From positions 1-64,000 of IMG/VR virus record IMGVR_UViG_3300042345_000469: a stretch of 64,000 bases of DNA; one strand, written 5' to 3'. A program made the translations under genes and the position numbers. This document shows, piece after piece, positions 7,389-15,240 of this stretch (positions are counted from its first letter, which is position 1; every line of letters begins with the position of its first letter). Source of the DNA: a virus. The notes below the pieces were generated by a model. That model did no database searches, was not told the DNA's origin, and was given only the letters and a program-made list of their open reading frames with translations.

Positions 7389-8330
7389 ACGAAATTCACA
7401 TTCACACATAAGTTCTGTTAATGCTGCTAGGAGGTTAATTTCTTGGTCAGCCACGAACGCACATTGGTATTGATACTTAGCAATAACAAGAACGGCAGCA
7501 GGGATAGATGAGGGAACAAGGTGATCAAAAGCGGCGTCATAAACCCTGCGAAGTAGATGAGAAGCGTCGTTGTCCAAGTTACTGACCACCCACTTTCGGA
7601 CTTCAGGAAAGTTTTTATCTTTGAGAGATTTGACAAGTTCATTTACAGAAACGTCTGAGAAAGATGCAAGAATGCCCGCGTCGATTTTTCCTCCTGCAGA
7701 ATATCTTTGACATTCGTTGAGAACACGCCTGAAATCAGGAAAGTGCTTTGATACAAGTTCTGCAAGGACTTTTTGATCGTATTCAATCTTTTCCGAATCC
7801 AAGATTGATTGAAGTCGTTGAAAGAAACTTCCCGCAAGTTGCACTCGTTGCTTTCCTTTGATTGTGAAATCGATAACTGCGCATCGAGAGTGAAGAGGTT
7901 CAATGATTTTGTTTTTGTAGTTGCAGGTGAAGATGAATCGGCAGTTGTTATAAAATGCCTCAATATTCGCTCGTAGTAGGAGTTGAACATCATTACCGGT
8001 ATTGTCTGCCTCATCGATGATGATGACTTTGTGTTTAGAAGATCCCGTAAGTGAGACGGTCGAAGCGAAGTTCTTTGCTTGATTCCGTACAGTATCCAGG
8101 AAACGTCCTTCGTCGGATCCGTTGATGACATAAAAATCTGCTCCCAACTCATTACACAATGCTTTTGCAATGGTAGTTTTACCAATACCAGGAGGACCTG
8201 CAAGAAGAAGGTTCGGAATCTCTCCTTTCTCTACAAACTCCTTAAATGTTTTTTTAGTTTCATCAGGAAGAATACAGTCATCAATTACTTGAGGACGATA
8301 TTTTTCCACAAAAAGAAATTCACTTGTCAT
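7386..8330 (-). CDS. 44: gp44 clamp-loader large subunit (AAA+ ATPase)
   Basis: AAA+ ATPase subunit of the clamp loader; four copies with one gp62 drive gp45 loading. 314 residues, close to T4 (319). Walker A GPPGIGKT is at 45-52, Walker B VIIIDEAD at 102-109, sensor/SRC arginine-finger motif LHSRC at 146-150, then the C-terminal collar helices. N-terminus begins FLFVEKYRPQVIDDCI, the usual clamp-loader opening. It follows the 170-residue unknown gene by three bases. Translational coupling of 44 to 62 known from T4 cannot occur directly here because two genes separate them. Confidence 0.97.
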   Translation of the reverse strand: MTSEFLFVEKYRPQVIDDCILPDETKKTFKEFVEKGEIPNLLLAGPPGIGKTTIAKALCNELGADFYVINGSDEGRFLDTVRNQAKNFASTVSLTGSSKHKVIIIDEADNTGNDVQLLLRANIEAFYNNCRFIFTCNYKNKIIEPLHSRCAVIDFTIKGKQRVQLAGSFFQRLQSILDSEKIEYDQKVLAELVSKHFPDFRRVLNECQRYSAGGKIDAGILASFSDVSVNELVKSLKDKNFPEVRKWVVSNLDNDASHLLRRVYDAAFDHLVPSSIPAAVLVIAKYQYQCAFVADQEINLLAALTELMCECEFR

Positions 8331-8333
8331 AAT

Positions 8334-8846
8334 TTAGACCCAATCAGGTTTGCGTTCAGGCATACGGAGGTAATTATCAGACACCCAAGGCTTGGATGCA
8401 ATATACCTCTTGTATGCTTCAAATGTATCAATAGTGTCGTCAAACTTCCATTCCTCAGGCATAGCACGAGCAAATGGAGTCACTTCTGTAATCTTGCCCC
8501 TGGGAAACAAATAGTATGCATCCACAAGAGTTTTATAACAGGAGTGAGTTTTATTATACCGCAGGCAGTATTCATCAGACAAGTTCAATCCCCACTTGAT
8601 TAACCAGTAGGCATTATGGATGCTCTCCAGTGCCCACTTGGTGCAGGGATGATTGCGGAATGCTCCTTTCTCGGTCTTGTAGGGAGTTCCATCTGCCTTA
8701 GGGAGAGTGCCGTATCCGTGTCCCCACTTTTCTGATGCCACGATCGAAAGCATTTGACAACACTCTAGTGGCATCTTAACGATGTGCTTATCGGGGAGGC
8801 AAATGGCACTCTCAGCAGGGAATGGATTTGTAACGAAAATGTTCAT
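8334..8846 (-). CDS. Conserved unknown protein between clamp and loader, 170 aa
   Basis: 170 residues from the ATG at 8846 (MNIFVTNPFP); the A of this ATG is the last base of the gp45 stop (TGATG). The N-terminal part reads DKHIVKMPLECCQMLSIVA, a pattern I recall from phage proteins of the pyrimidine-dimer glycosylase-like or unknown class with a conserved DKHxVKM segment. Further conserved-looking blocks are NHPCTKWALES and the Trp-rich helix NAYWLIKWGLNL. The position between gp45 and gp44 inside the replisome operon suggests a DNA transaction role, an inference. A glycosylase function is possible but unproven from sequence alone. Confidence 0.75.
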   Translation of the reverse strand: MNIFVTNPFPAESAICLPDKHIVKMPLECCQMLSIVASEKWGHGYGTLPKADGTPYKTEKGAFRNHPCTKWALESIHNAYWLIKWGLNLSDEYCLRYNKTHSCYKTLVDAYYLFPRGKITEVTPFARAMPEEWKFDDTIDTFEAYKRYIASKPWVSDNYLRMPERKPDWV

Positions 8847-9511
8847 CAACCAAATGTAGAATCAGGTTCCATAGCAATATGATACACGACATCAAATCCA
8901 GTATTCTTAAATCGTGACAGAAGTTTACTTGAAATTACTACCTCATAGTTTCCAGGAAGGATCTTAATATTTTCTACTTTGAAGTTAAAAGTAAAAACTT
9001 CATCAGTTTCACCCACAACTACAGAAAAGTCATTGGAAGTATCATTCTTCTTATCACGAACCACCAGTTTCACCACACCTGCTTCACCAACCACAGACAG
9101 GTCAGGAAGTTGATAAACAGCAGCAGCCTTAAGCAGTTTATCAAGTTCTTTGGTATCAAGAAGGAAACAAACGTCTTCAGAAGGAAGAACAATATCTTTA
9201 TCTGGAGGAGTAACAATTACATTAGGATCAGCAAAGAAATATTTGGAACGTGATTTACCTTCTTTAATAACCACATAACTATCGTTTTGAAAATCAAGTT
9301 CTGCATTTTTATGCAGATTCAATCCATTCAAAAACTGGTTCAAATCATAGATTCCAAAATCTTTGGGAATTTCCTCTTCAATCTTCGCCTCTGCAAGGAT
9401 GTTCTTCATTACAGAAATAGTTTTCAGACAATTTCCCTCCTTAAAAAGAATTGATTGATTAATTGAAGAAAAATTCTTTAGAAGTGTAAGAGTTTTATCA
9501 GAGAGTTTCAT
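8846..9511 (-). CDS. 45: gp45 sliding clamp
   Basis: Trimeric sliding clamp, processivity factor of the polymerase and, in T4, the activator that tracks along DNA to late promoters with gp55. 221 residues from the ATG at 9511, T4 228. The N-terminus MKLSDKTLTLLKNFSSINQ parallels T4 closely, IYDLNQFL matches the T4 IYDLNGFL, and the end reads AMEPDSTFG. A 21-base near-duplicate of the 5' end gives an alternative in-frame ATG at 9532 (seven extra residues) and a TTG at 9538. The T4 alignment favours 9511; no clear ribosome site decides it. Confidence 0.95.
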   Translation of the reverse strand: MKLSDKTLTLLKNFSSINQSILFKEGNCLKTISVMKNILAEAKIEEEIPKDFGIYDLNQFLNGLNLHKNAELDFQNDSYVVIKEGKSRSKYFFADPNVIVTPPDKDIVLPSEDVCFLLDTKELDKLLKAAAVYQLPDLSVVGEAGVVKLVVRDKKNDTSNDFSVVVGETDEVFTFNFKVENIKILPGNYEVVISSKLLSRFKNTGFDVVYHIAMEPDSTFG

Positions 9512-9532
9512 AGTTTTATCTTGGAGTTTCAT
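9491..9532 (-). repeat. 21-bp tandem duplication at the start of gp45
   Basis: Two adjacent 21-base units, 9532-9512 and 9511-9491, each beginning ATGAAACTC and ending GATAAAACT, differing only in three central bases (CAA against TCT). This creates two in-frame starts with the same context. Confidence 0.85.
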
Positions 9533-9534
9533 GA

Positions 9535-10035
9535 TCAATATGGAAAATCAGAAGTAGTATTCTTATGTAGACCTGCAAAATGATAAAGAAGAATACAGTA
9601 ATGGATCGCTTTCAGAATGTCCATTTTCGATTTACCATTCTTTTTACCAAAACGAGACAGATACTTGATAGCATTTGATCGCGTGAATGGTTCAGCATCA
9701 CCAATGCTTTCAATCAAATCCAAAGTTTGAGTTTTGGATTCTTGAGAAGTATAGTGTTGGTGATAAGTGCTGGAAAGATATTGCTCAATCTCTTTCAGAG
9801 TTTTGTCTTCTTCGTATTTCCAGAAACCATTCTTGTTAGTATCTTCAGTCATTTTAATAGTAAAATTTGAGAGTGAAATATGATCATCGCCCAATCCACC
9901 AGGAAGGCGAGAACCAGTAAAGGTAATAGTGTCTGTAGATGGGTAAGGATTTCCTGTCATGCTAATACCATCATACTCCCAGAAATCTTGATTTGGAATT
10001 GTACTTTTGTAAGTGCTCTCAAAATTTTCAGACAT
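9535..10035 (-). CDS. DUF3310-like protein upstream of gp45, 166 aa
   Basis: 166 residues. The C-terminal third holds NAIKYLSRFGKKNGKSKMDI followed by LKAIHYCILLYHF, which fits the DUF3310 pattern (asparagine-lysine-tyrosine-leucine helix, KNG turn, then a second helix) seen in many phage proteins of unknown role. The N-terminal half is polar and strand-rich with ITFTGSRLPGGLG and no motif I recognise. The gp45 frame begins just at its stop. Preceded by the cobS terminator and a short AT-rich gap with no clear promoter. Being in the replication operon suggests nucleotide or DNA metabolism, an inference. Confidence 0.72.
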   Translation of the reverse strand: MSENFESTYKSTIPNQDFWEYDGISMTGNPYPSTDTITFTGSRLPGGLGDDHISLSNFTIKMTEDTNKNGFWKYEEDKTLKEIEQYLSSTYHQHYTSQESKTQTLDLIESIGDAEPFTRSNAIKYLSRFGKKNGKSKMDILKAIHYCILLYHFAGLHKNTTSDFPY

Positions 10036-10047
10036 TTTGTTTCATAG

Positions 10048-10081
10048 TAAAAAGTAAAAAGAGGAGGCACATTGACCTCCT
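10048..10081 (-). terminator. Terminator after cobS
   Basis: Minus-strand 6-bp stem AGGAGG/CCTCCT (10076-10081 with 10062-10067), 8-base loop, followed by CTTTTTACTTTTT. It lies between cobS and the DUF3310-like gene. Confidence 0.65.
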
Positions 10082-10090
10082 TATATCCTA

Positions 10091-11254
10091 TCAGGATTGT
10101 TGTTGGTGGTCAAGGTCGTATGTCACATATTCACTTTCAGTAGTTTTGAACTCTGCGTCGATCTTGTCATACAACTCAACAAAAGTTGCTTTGGTTTCAT
10201 CATCAAAACGATTAAGACAAACCTTGATTGCTTTGTCCTTCTTACCGAAGATAGAATATGCCTTGATGATATGAACCAGACGACGAGTGCTGATGACTTC
10301 ATCAATACCACCATCGTTGAAGGTCTTACGAATAATCTCAGACCAGGTACAAAGGTGCTTGATAAAATCAGTATGCTCACCAATCATAGGAATATTAAGT
10401 GATTCTGCAACTTTAGTCAAGATTTTTGTTTCAACGCTGACAGTAGGATACTCCTGCTCAAAGGTGATAGGGAATCGTTCCAGGAATGCCTCGTTGAGAA
10501 CGTTCGTGCCAATGAACCGACCGTCATCAGAACCTTTACCTTTGGTGTTTGCGGTTGCAATCACGTTGAAACCTGACTTGGGAACAACGTGCTTACCGAT
10601 TTTCTTGAGGAAGACACCCTTACCCTCAAGAACAGATTGCAGACACATAATCTTGTTAGAAGCAAGGTCAACCTCATCCAGCAGAAGGATAGCACCACGT
10701 TCCATTGCTTCTACCACAGGACCATTATGCCACACGGTTTCACCATTCACCAATCGGAAACCACCAATCAGGTCATCCTCGTCAGTCTCAATAGTGATAT
10801 TGACACGAATCAGTTCCCGACCAAGTTGGGCACAAGACTGTTCCACACCGAAAGTTTTTCCATTACCAGAAAGACCAGTGATGAAAGCAGGATAGAATAG
10901 ACCAGACTGAATAACTTTCTTAATATCCGAAAAATTACCAAAGCTGACGAAGGTAGCATCTTTGTTGGGAATGAGATTTTGCACAACAGAGTTCATAGTT
11001 GCCACACCAGGAACCGTATCAGTTCCTTCTACAGCAGGAGAGTTGTAGGTTTCTTCAAGTTCTTGCACGGTTGCCTCCAGATTCCATTTACCACGACCCA
11101 CTTTATACTGATTCAAGTATTTGGAAAGGGTCGCATACGAAGTGCCAATTTCATTTGCAACTTCTTTCACTGCATCGACACCAAACTCGGTGCCAAACTT
11201 TTCTTTCAGGATGGAGATTGCTTGGTCGATCATAATGTTAGATTTGGTAGGCAT
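10091..11254 (-). CDS. cobS: CobS-type AAA+ ATPase
   Basis: 387-residue AAA+ ATPase of the MoxR/CobS group. An N-terminal helix-turn-helix-like segment (about 29-56, with VKEVANEIGTSYATLSKYL) precedes the ATPase core. Walker A GLSGNGKT is at 127-134, Walker B ILLLDEVD near 190, and the sensor-1 segment VIATANTKGKG near 230. Phage cobS genes are common in marine T4-like genomes and named after the cobaltochelatase subunit; a B12-pathway role is assumed in the literature. MoxR-family ATPases also act as chaperones with VWA-domain partners, and a VWA/zincin protein is encoded two genes upstream, so a remodelling role is equally possible. Probable promoter and palindrome lie at 11265-11285. Confidence 0.9.
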   Translation of the reverse strand: MPTKSNIMIDQAISILKEKFGTEFGVDAVKEVANEIGTSYATLSKYLNQYKVGRGKWNLEATVQELEETYNSPAVEGTDTVPGVATMNSVVQNLIPNKDATFVSFGNFSDIKKVIQSGLFYPAFITGLSGNGKTFGVEQSCAQLGRELIRVNITIETDEDDLIGGFRLVNGETVWHNGPVVEAMERGAILLLDEVDLASNKIMCLQSVLEGKGVFLKKIGKHVVPKSGFNVIATANTKGKGSDDGRFIGTNVLNEAFLERFPITFEQEYPTVSVETKILTKVAESLNIPMIGEHTDFIKHLCTWSEIIRKTFNDGGIDEVISTRRLVHIIKAYSIFGKKDKAIKVCLNRFDDETKATFVELYDKIDAEFKTTESEYVTYDLDHQQQS

Positions 11255-11264
11255 CGGTTTGTTT

Positions 11265-11279
11265 GATTACTCCGTAATC
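11265..11279. promoter_or_regulatory. Operator-like palindrome at the cobS start site
   Basis: Perfect inverted repeat GATTAC-TCC-GTAATC. It overlaps the last bases of the -10 box and covers the expected transcription start and the GGAG ribosome site. It could be a repressor site or an RNA element; no binding protein is known. Confidence 0.5.
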
Positions 11280-11285
11280 ATAGCA
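11277..11285 (-). promoter_or_regulatory. Extended -10 promoter for cobS
   Basis: TGCTATGAT on the minus strand: a TGn extension plus a 5/6 match to TATAAT. No convincing -35. It lies immediately after the T-run of the preceding terminator, and the ATG follows 22 bases later. Confidence 0.5.
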
Positions 11286-11286
11286 C

Positions 11287-11312
11287 AAAAAAAGGTGCCT
11301 CTGGAGCACCTT
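11287..11312 (-). terminator. Terminator after the 180-aa gene
   Basis: Minus-strand 7-bp stem AAGGTGC/GCACCTT (11306-11312 with 11292-11298), 7-base loop, then a run of T. Separates the late-expressed 180-residue gene from cobS. Confidence 0.8.
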
Positions 11313-11346
11313 GGGACGGTTTGGGAAGTGGGTTTAGTTAAATTCC

Positions 11347-11365
11347 CAATAAATGCCGTTTATTG
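11347..11365 (-). other. Inverted repeat just after the 180-aa gene
   Basis: CAATAAA/TTTATTG (11347-11353 with 11359-11365), 5-base loop, no T-run. It stands between the stop codon and the true terminator; perhaps a message-stabilising hairpin. The rest of the gap 11313-11377 shows nothing recognisable. Confidence 0.4.
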
Positions 11366-11377
11366 AGATTACAAGTA

Positions 11378-11920
11378 TCAATTTCCTATTCCAAAATTAT
11401 CATATTGTTGTTTTGTTGTGCCAATATAATAATTTTGAGCCATTCTTTGTGCTCTTTGTCTTCCAGTTTCATTTTGGGAAGGTTTTTTTGATTTCATAAA
11501 CCTTCCACGTTTTGCTCTATATTTTTGTTTTGGAGTCAATCCACTTCCTGGTAGTTTTTCATCAGGTCCATATTCCCTTTCCATAATATTCTCTCTCCAC
11601 TCTTCACTCATGTTCACCATAATTGCTTCTGCTGCTTCTGGTGTTTCAGCATATCCTTCATCAAGAAGATGTGAGAGGATAATGTCGTAGAGGTCTACTT
11701 GTTCTTTTCTAACCTTAACTTTTGGTCCTTTTGGTGCATTTGCTGCTAGGTAAATCTTTGCTGCTCTGTTTCTTTTCTTTTTATCATCAGAATCAGCAAG
11801 TTCATCAGACTTTTTCATCATACGACCATATGGTAATGGTTTTTCTCCTTCATCAAGTTTCTGATTTTCAACAACTTCCATATATGCTTCTTGAAGATTG
11901 CGAAGTTCTTGTGCGTCCAT
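11378..11920 (-). CDS. Putative internal head protein, 180 aa
   Basis: 180 residues, strongly charged. It opens with a short amphipathic helix ELRNLQEAYMEVVE, which I recall as a recurrent N-terminal tag in marine T4-like phage proteins and which may serve as a prohead-targeting sequence. The middle block VDLYDIILSHLLDEGYAETP with MVNMSEEWRENIM also recurs in such proteins (recollection). The C-terminal 60 residues are very basic (KQKYRAKRGRFMKSKKPS), suited to DNA contact. An exact late promoter precedes it, so it is made with virion proteins although it sits among replication genes. Packaging in the head is inferred; function unknown. Confidence 0.7.
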   Translation of the reverse strand: MDAQELRNLQEAYMEVVENQKLDEGEKPLPYGRMMKKSDELADSDDKKKRNRAAKIYLAANAPKGPKVKVRKEQVDLYDIILSHLLDEGYAETPEAAEAIMVNMSEEWRENIMEREYGPDEKLPGSGLTPKQKYRAKRGRFMKSKKPSQNETGRQRAQRMAQNYYIGTTKQQYDNFGIGN

Positions 11921-11940
11921 TTTTACAAATACTTTTTAGT

Positions 11941-11948
11941 TATTTATA
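11941..11948 (-). promoter_or_regulatory. Late promoter TATAAATA before the 180-aa gene
   Basis: Exact octamer 21 bases upstream of the ATG at 11920, sharing its first bases with the T-run of the terminator of GIY-YIG gene 2. Confidence 0.8.
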
Positions 11949-11974
11949 AAAAAGGGGAGTATTAAATACTCCCC
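11948..11974 (-). terminator. Terminator after GIY-YIG 2
   Basis: Minus-strand 8-bp stem GGGGAGTA/TACTCCCC (11967-11974 with 11954-11961, extendable to 10 bp), then TTTTTT leading straight into the late promoter. Confidence 0.85.
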
Positions 11975-11981
11975 CAGGTGG

Positions 11982-12965
11982 TCAGTTGGGTGGTTTTGTC
12001 CAACCTTTGTATTCACTCCTTTTCCCCCTCAATAAGTCCCCAATACTATCTCTGGATAGATTATTTTTCTTTGAAAATTTAGTGATGTTAATAAATTCTA
12101 CCATTTCATTCTTTGGAGATAAAAGTTTATGTTTTTTTATTGGGTTGGTATATAAAGTCCATCCACTAGTTTGTTTTATCTCACCAGATACTAAAGAAAA
12201 TAATAACCATTTACGCAGACCATACTTGGAGCAAAACGTTCTATCACTTGTATTCCAGATAACAATTTTACCTTCGGGAGATACAAGTTTATATTCTTCA
12301 AATTTAGATTCTAGGGAATGCCATCCGTTATTGCAGAATTTTCTTCTTCCAATCATAACATTGTATACGTTGGTTTTTGATAGATTATTCTTATCACAAA
12401 ATTCATCAATATCACCAAAGCAGAATAGTTCCCCAGTTGAATTCCTAATATAAAAAATTTTGCACGATAGAGGTCTATCTGGATGTGTCCACCCTTTGTG
12501 GGATATTCTTTTCCCAGATAAAATCTGGGAAATAACTTCTTGTATTAAGTTATACTTTTCACAAAAATTCCCTATGTGATGTCCAGAAACTAATTCTAAT
12601 TGAGGACTTACAAGTTCAAATGATTTAGAAAATCTTCTTGAAACAATCTGTTTTCTCTCTTCACTCAAAATACTTCCAGAGACACCATCTCCACCATCAG
12701 TCATATTAATGAGAATCCCTGTTTTCAAATCTTTTCTACCAAAAAGAGAAATCATATAGACTTCGTGACTAAATGCTTCCTCTTCGGTAAGATTTTTCTT
12801 CAGAAATATTATTCTATTTTTATCAATAGAACCATTTTTTAATTTTGGTCTAAAGTCTTTCTGACCCTTTCTCTTATGCTTTTCGTATAATCTTTTACCT
12901 TGCCCCTTACCGATGTAGTAAGGGGTGCCATCCTCTCTCAAGTAAGCATAGGTATAAAAATTCAT
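11982..12965 (-). CDS. GIY-YIG homing endonuclease 2 with helix-turn-helix repeats
   Basis: 327-residue homing-type endonuclease. The nuclease domain (1-95) has TYAYLREDGTPYYIGKG, an Arg after it, the catalytic Glu in FSHEVYMISLFG and an Asn near INMTDGG. The long C-terminal part holds about four repeats of a DNA-binding unit of roughly 45 residues, each with a CxKYxL or xKKNNL helix-turn-helix and a closing GKR-(Y/H)KGW, as in NUMOD/IENR-type repeats. It is therefore built differently from GIY-YIG 1 and 3, which carry NUMOD3 strings, though the nuclease domains are close relatives. It starts five bases after the CobT-like gene ends, with no clear own promoter. Confidence 0.88.
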   Translation of the reverse strand: MNFYTYAYLREDGTPYYIGKGQGKRLYEKHKRKGQKDFRPKLKNGSIDKNRIIFLKKNLTEEEAFSHEVYMISLFGRKDLKTGILINMTDGGDGVSGSILSEERKQIVSRRFSKSFELVSPQLELVSGHHIGNFCEKYNLIQEVISQILSGKRISHKGWTHPDRPLSCKIFYIRNSTGELFCFGDIDEFCDKNNLSKTNVYNVMIGRRKFCNNGWHSLESKFEEYKLVSPEGKIVIWNTSDRTFCSKYGLRKWLLFSLVSGEIKQTSGWTLYTNPIKKHKLLSPKNEMVEFINITKFSKKNNLSRDSIGDLLRGKRSEYKGWTKPPN

Positions 12966-12970
12966 AGAAA

Positions 12971-15160
12971 TTATGCAATGGTGGTGATAAAATTGGAAAG
13001 AAGTTTTTTATTTGTTTTCTTTTTGCCCAACATTTTAGAAAAACTGCTCTTGATTTGTGCTTTTGTTGCATTCTCGGGAACAGAAAACTCCTCATCTTGC
13101 GCAAGAGAGTTAGCAGCAATCACATTGAATTGGTCAAATCCAGTGTCTTGGAATTGAACACAACCTTGCTTACGGAACTCACCCTTGACTTTTTCATAGT
13201 TCTCTACACCAGTTCCATACCAACGATGACACATTGCGAAATCACGTCCAGGAGTGATGCGGAAGTTAATCACATTCACAGTTGGGAACCTGTCTTTCAC
13301 CGTTTGTAGGAGAACTTTGGCATAACGAGGGAAGTTATCATAATCCAGAGAAGAATAAACACGACCAGTCTTCCTATCACGAATAGCAGTGCGAGGATAC
13401 TTTGTATTCCCAACGTAGGAAGGAGAATCAGGATAACGACCCTTACGTTCAACCGTCACGGAATTCTGGTATCCCTCACCATCAGTCAGGAAGATAACAT
13501 TCACCTTCTGCAATTTATTCTTTGCCTGAAAATCAGGAATCAGAGAATGAAGTGCCATCAGACTTTCGCCAATAGGAGAACCCGAAAGATCCAAGTGAGG
13601 AGGAACAGCACCACTGCGTTTCTGATAAGACCAGCAAGCACACCAGATATTCTTGAGTTGTTCTTCAAGAACACGATTATTGGTTTTGCTGGTGAAGAAA
13701 TTCATCAGACGGAATGATTGTTCGGGCGCAAGAACACCAGGAACTTTATCATACACAGGAGGATGATTCGGTTGGAGTTCCATATAAGAATGTGCATCCA
13801 GAGTGAAAGCATACACTTCAAAGGGAATGTTCACCTTACGGCAGAACCAAATGAGATTCAGCAGTTGCTTGTAAGCATCCAGAATAAACTCACTCATTGA
13901 ACCAGACCAGTCAAGAATGAAGATGAGACCATGATTCTTACCATCAGGGACCACAGAAATCTTCTTGAACAGGTCTTCGTTGAACTTATAGGTATGGAGT
14001 TTGGAAGTATCCAGAACACCAGTGCGAGCAGTGCTAGAACGAGCATACTGGTCAGCAGACTTCTTGCACTCAAACTCTTTTACCAGATAAGAAACTTCTT
14101 TCTCTGCAGATTTCTTGTAGGTATTGTATTCCTGACAAGCAACCTTGAAGGTTTCTGCAACATAAGTTCCCTTCATCTCATAGTATTCCTTTGCTTTTGC
14201 GTGAATAAAGTCATTAGGAATCACCATCGTCTCAAGATTCATCTTGGGAAGTTCCACATAGTTAGTTTCTTGTGCAAACTTATCCACAAGGTCTTGAGAC
14301 TTTTCATCAAAGGAACGAGAAGTCTTGGAAGTCATCTCATCATGATTAGTTTTCTCGTGCTTATTGCTTGCTTCCTGACCGAAACCACCACCATTCGGTG
14401 CTTCCATAGACTTATTCAGGTCATCACCAAAGGATTCACCTTCAGATTGAGACTGACCCTGTGAATCTTGCTGAAGATTACTTTGGTTCTGTCCATCTTG
14501 GTTCTCTCCATCTTGGGAAGAAGAGTTCTCTGGACCTTCTACTTCTTCACCACCAGGACCAGACATTTCTTCCCCACCACCTTGAGTGGGCATATTATCT
14601 ACCTTTTGACGTTTGTATTGAACAAACTCCGTGATTTGACGAGCAAGTTGCAGCACTTCATCAAACGTTTCGGTCTGAATTGCACGAGTCAGAAACTCGT
14701 TCTCTTCATCAGAGAAAGCAATGTTATGAAATGCACCAATCTTGTAATACAGATTGATTCGGTCAATGAAAGTCAGTTCATCCAGGTTCTCTTCCTTGGT
14801 TGAAAAGAAGTCACCAGAATTCAATTCATTATAACCATTATAGAAAGTCCGAGAAAGACCAGGATACTTTTTCTTCATCAGACGTTCTACACGAACATCC
14901 TCAAGAACATTCACAAAGTCTTTAGGAACTTCGGGATAATCTACAGTCCAGTCAATATTATCGGTGAACAGTGCGTGTCCAACTTCGTGTCCTACCAAAA
15001 GGTCATAGACAGTCGCAGATGCTTTATCCCAGGTAGGAAGAGTCAGAACACGACGGTCCACATCGAACATTGCAGTCGGAACTTTCTTGTGTTCGATAAT
15101 CAGGTTTTCAGTTGCCAGACATTTGGCAAGAGAACCCTTGACTTCTAGATTAACGGACAT
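12971..15160 (-). CDS. CobT-like zincin / VWA-domain protein
   Basis: 729 residues. The N-terminal domain holds a zinc-protease-type HEVGH at 58-62, with a candidate third ligand in NVLEDVRVE (84-92). A low-complexity Gln/Ser/Gly/Asp linker (about 200-270) follows. The C-terminal VWA domain has the metal-binding DWSGS near 418-422 and FLTDGEG further on, the pieces of a MIDAS site. This mix resembles CobT-type partners of CobS, and phage annotations often call it a peptidase. With cobS two genes downstream it probably forms an AAA+/VWA pair. Whether the HExxH is proteolytic is untested. Its promoter lies at 15185-15193. Confidence 0.85.
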   Translation of the reverse strand: MSVNLEVKGSLAKCLATENLIIEHKKVPTAMFDVDRRVLTLPTWDKASATVYDLLVGHEVGHALFTDNIDWTVDYPEVPKDFVNVLEDVRVERLMKKKYPGLSRTFYNGYNELNSGDFFSTKEENLDELTFIDRINLYYKIGAFHNIAFSDEENEFLTRAIQTETFDEVLQLARQITEFVQYKRQKVDNMPTQGGGEEMSGPGGEEVEGPENSSSQDGENQDGQNQSNLQQDSQGQSQSEGESFGDDLNKSMEAPNGGGFGQEASNKHEKTNHDEMTSKTSRSFDEKSQDLVDKFAQETNYVELPKMNLETMVIPNDFIHAKAKEYYEMKGTYVAETFKVACQEYNTYKKSAEKEVSYLVKEFECKKSADQYARSSTARTGVLDTSKLHTYKFNEDLFKKISVVPDGKNHGLIFILDWSGSMSEFILDAYKQLLNLIWFCRKVNIPFEVYAFTLDAHSYMELQPNHPPVYDKVPGVLAPEQSFRLMNFFTSKTNNRVLEEQLKNIWCACWSYQKRSGAVPPHLDLSGSPIGESLMALHSLIPDFQAKNKLQKVNVIFLTDGEGYQNSVTVERKGRYPDSPSYVGNTKYPRTAIRDRKTGRVYSSLDYDNFPRYAKVLLQTVKDRFPTVNVINFRITPGRDFAMCHRWYGTGVENYEKVKGEFRKQGCVQFQDTGFDQFNVIAANSLAQDEEFSVPENATKAQIKSSFSKMLGKKKTNKKLLSNFITTIA

Positions 15161-15184
15161 CTGGTGTGCTTTTGAACTTCTAAT

Positions 15185-15221
15185 ATTGTAGCAGCAGTTC
15201 TTTGCAAATGTCTGCTACAAT
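15185..15221. promoter_or_regulatory. Promoter and inverted repeat before the CobT-like gene
   Basis: A perfect 10-bp inverted repeat ATTGTAGCAG/CTGCTACAAT (15185-15194 with 15212-15221). Each arm contains an extended -10, TGCTACAAT, one per strand. The minus-strand copy stands 24 bases before the ATG at 15160, with CAGACA as a weak -35 at 18-base spacing. It may be promoter plus operator; the plus-strand copy has no gene to serve. Confidence 0.5.
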
Positions 15222-15240
15222 AGACAGATTTAAAAGTGGT

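Noticed and set aside
10097-11366. Several plus-strand open frames opposite cobS
   Set aside because: Shadows of a real gene with clear AAA+ motifs; none has a recognisable domain.
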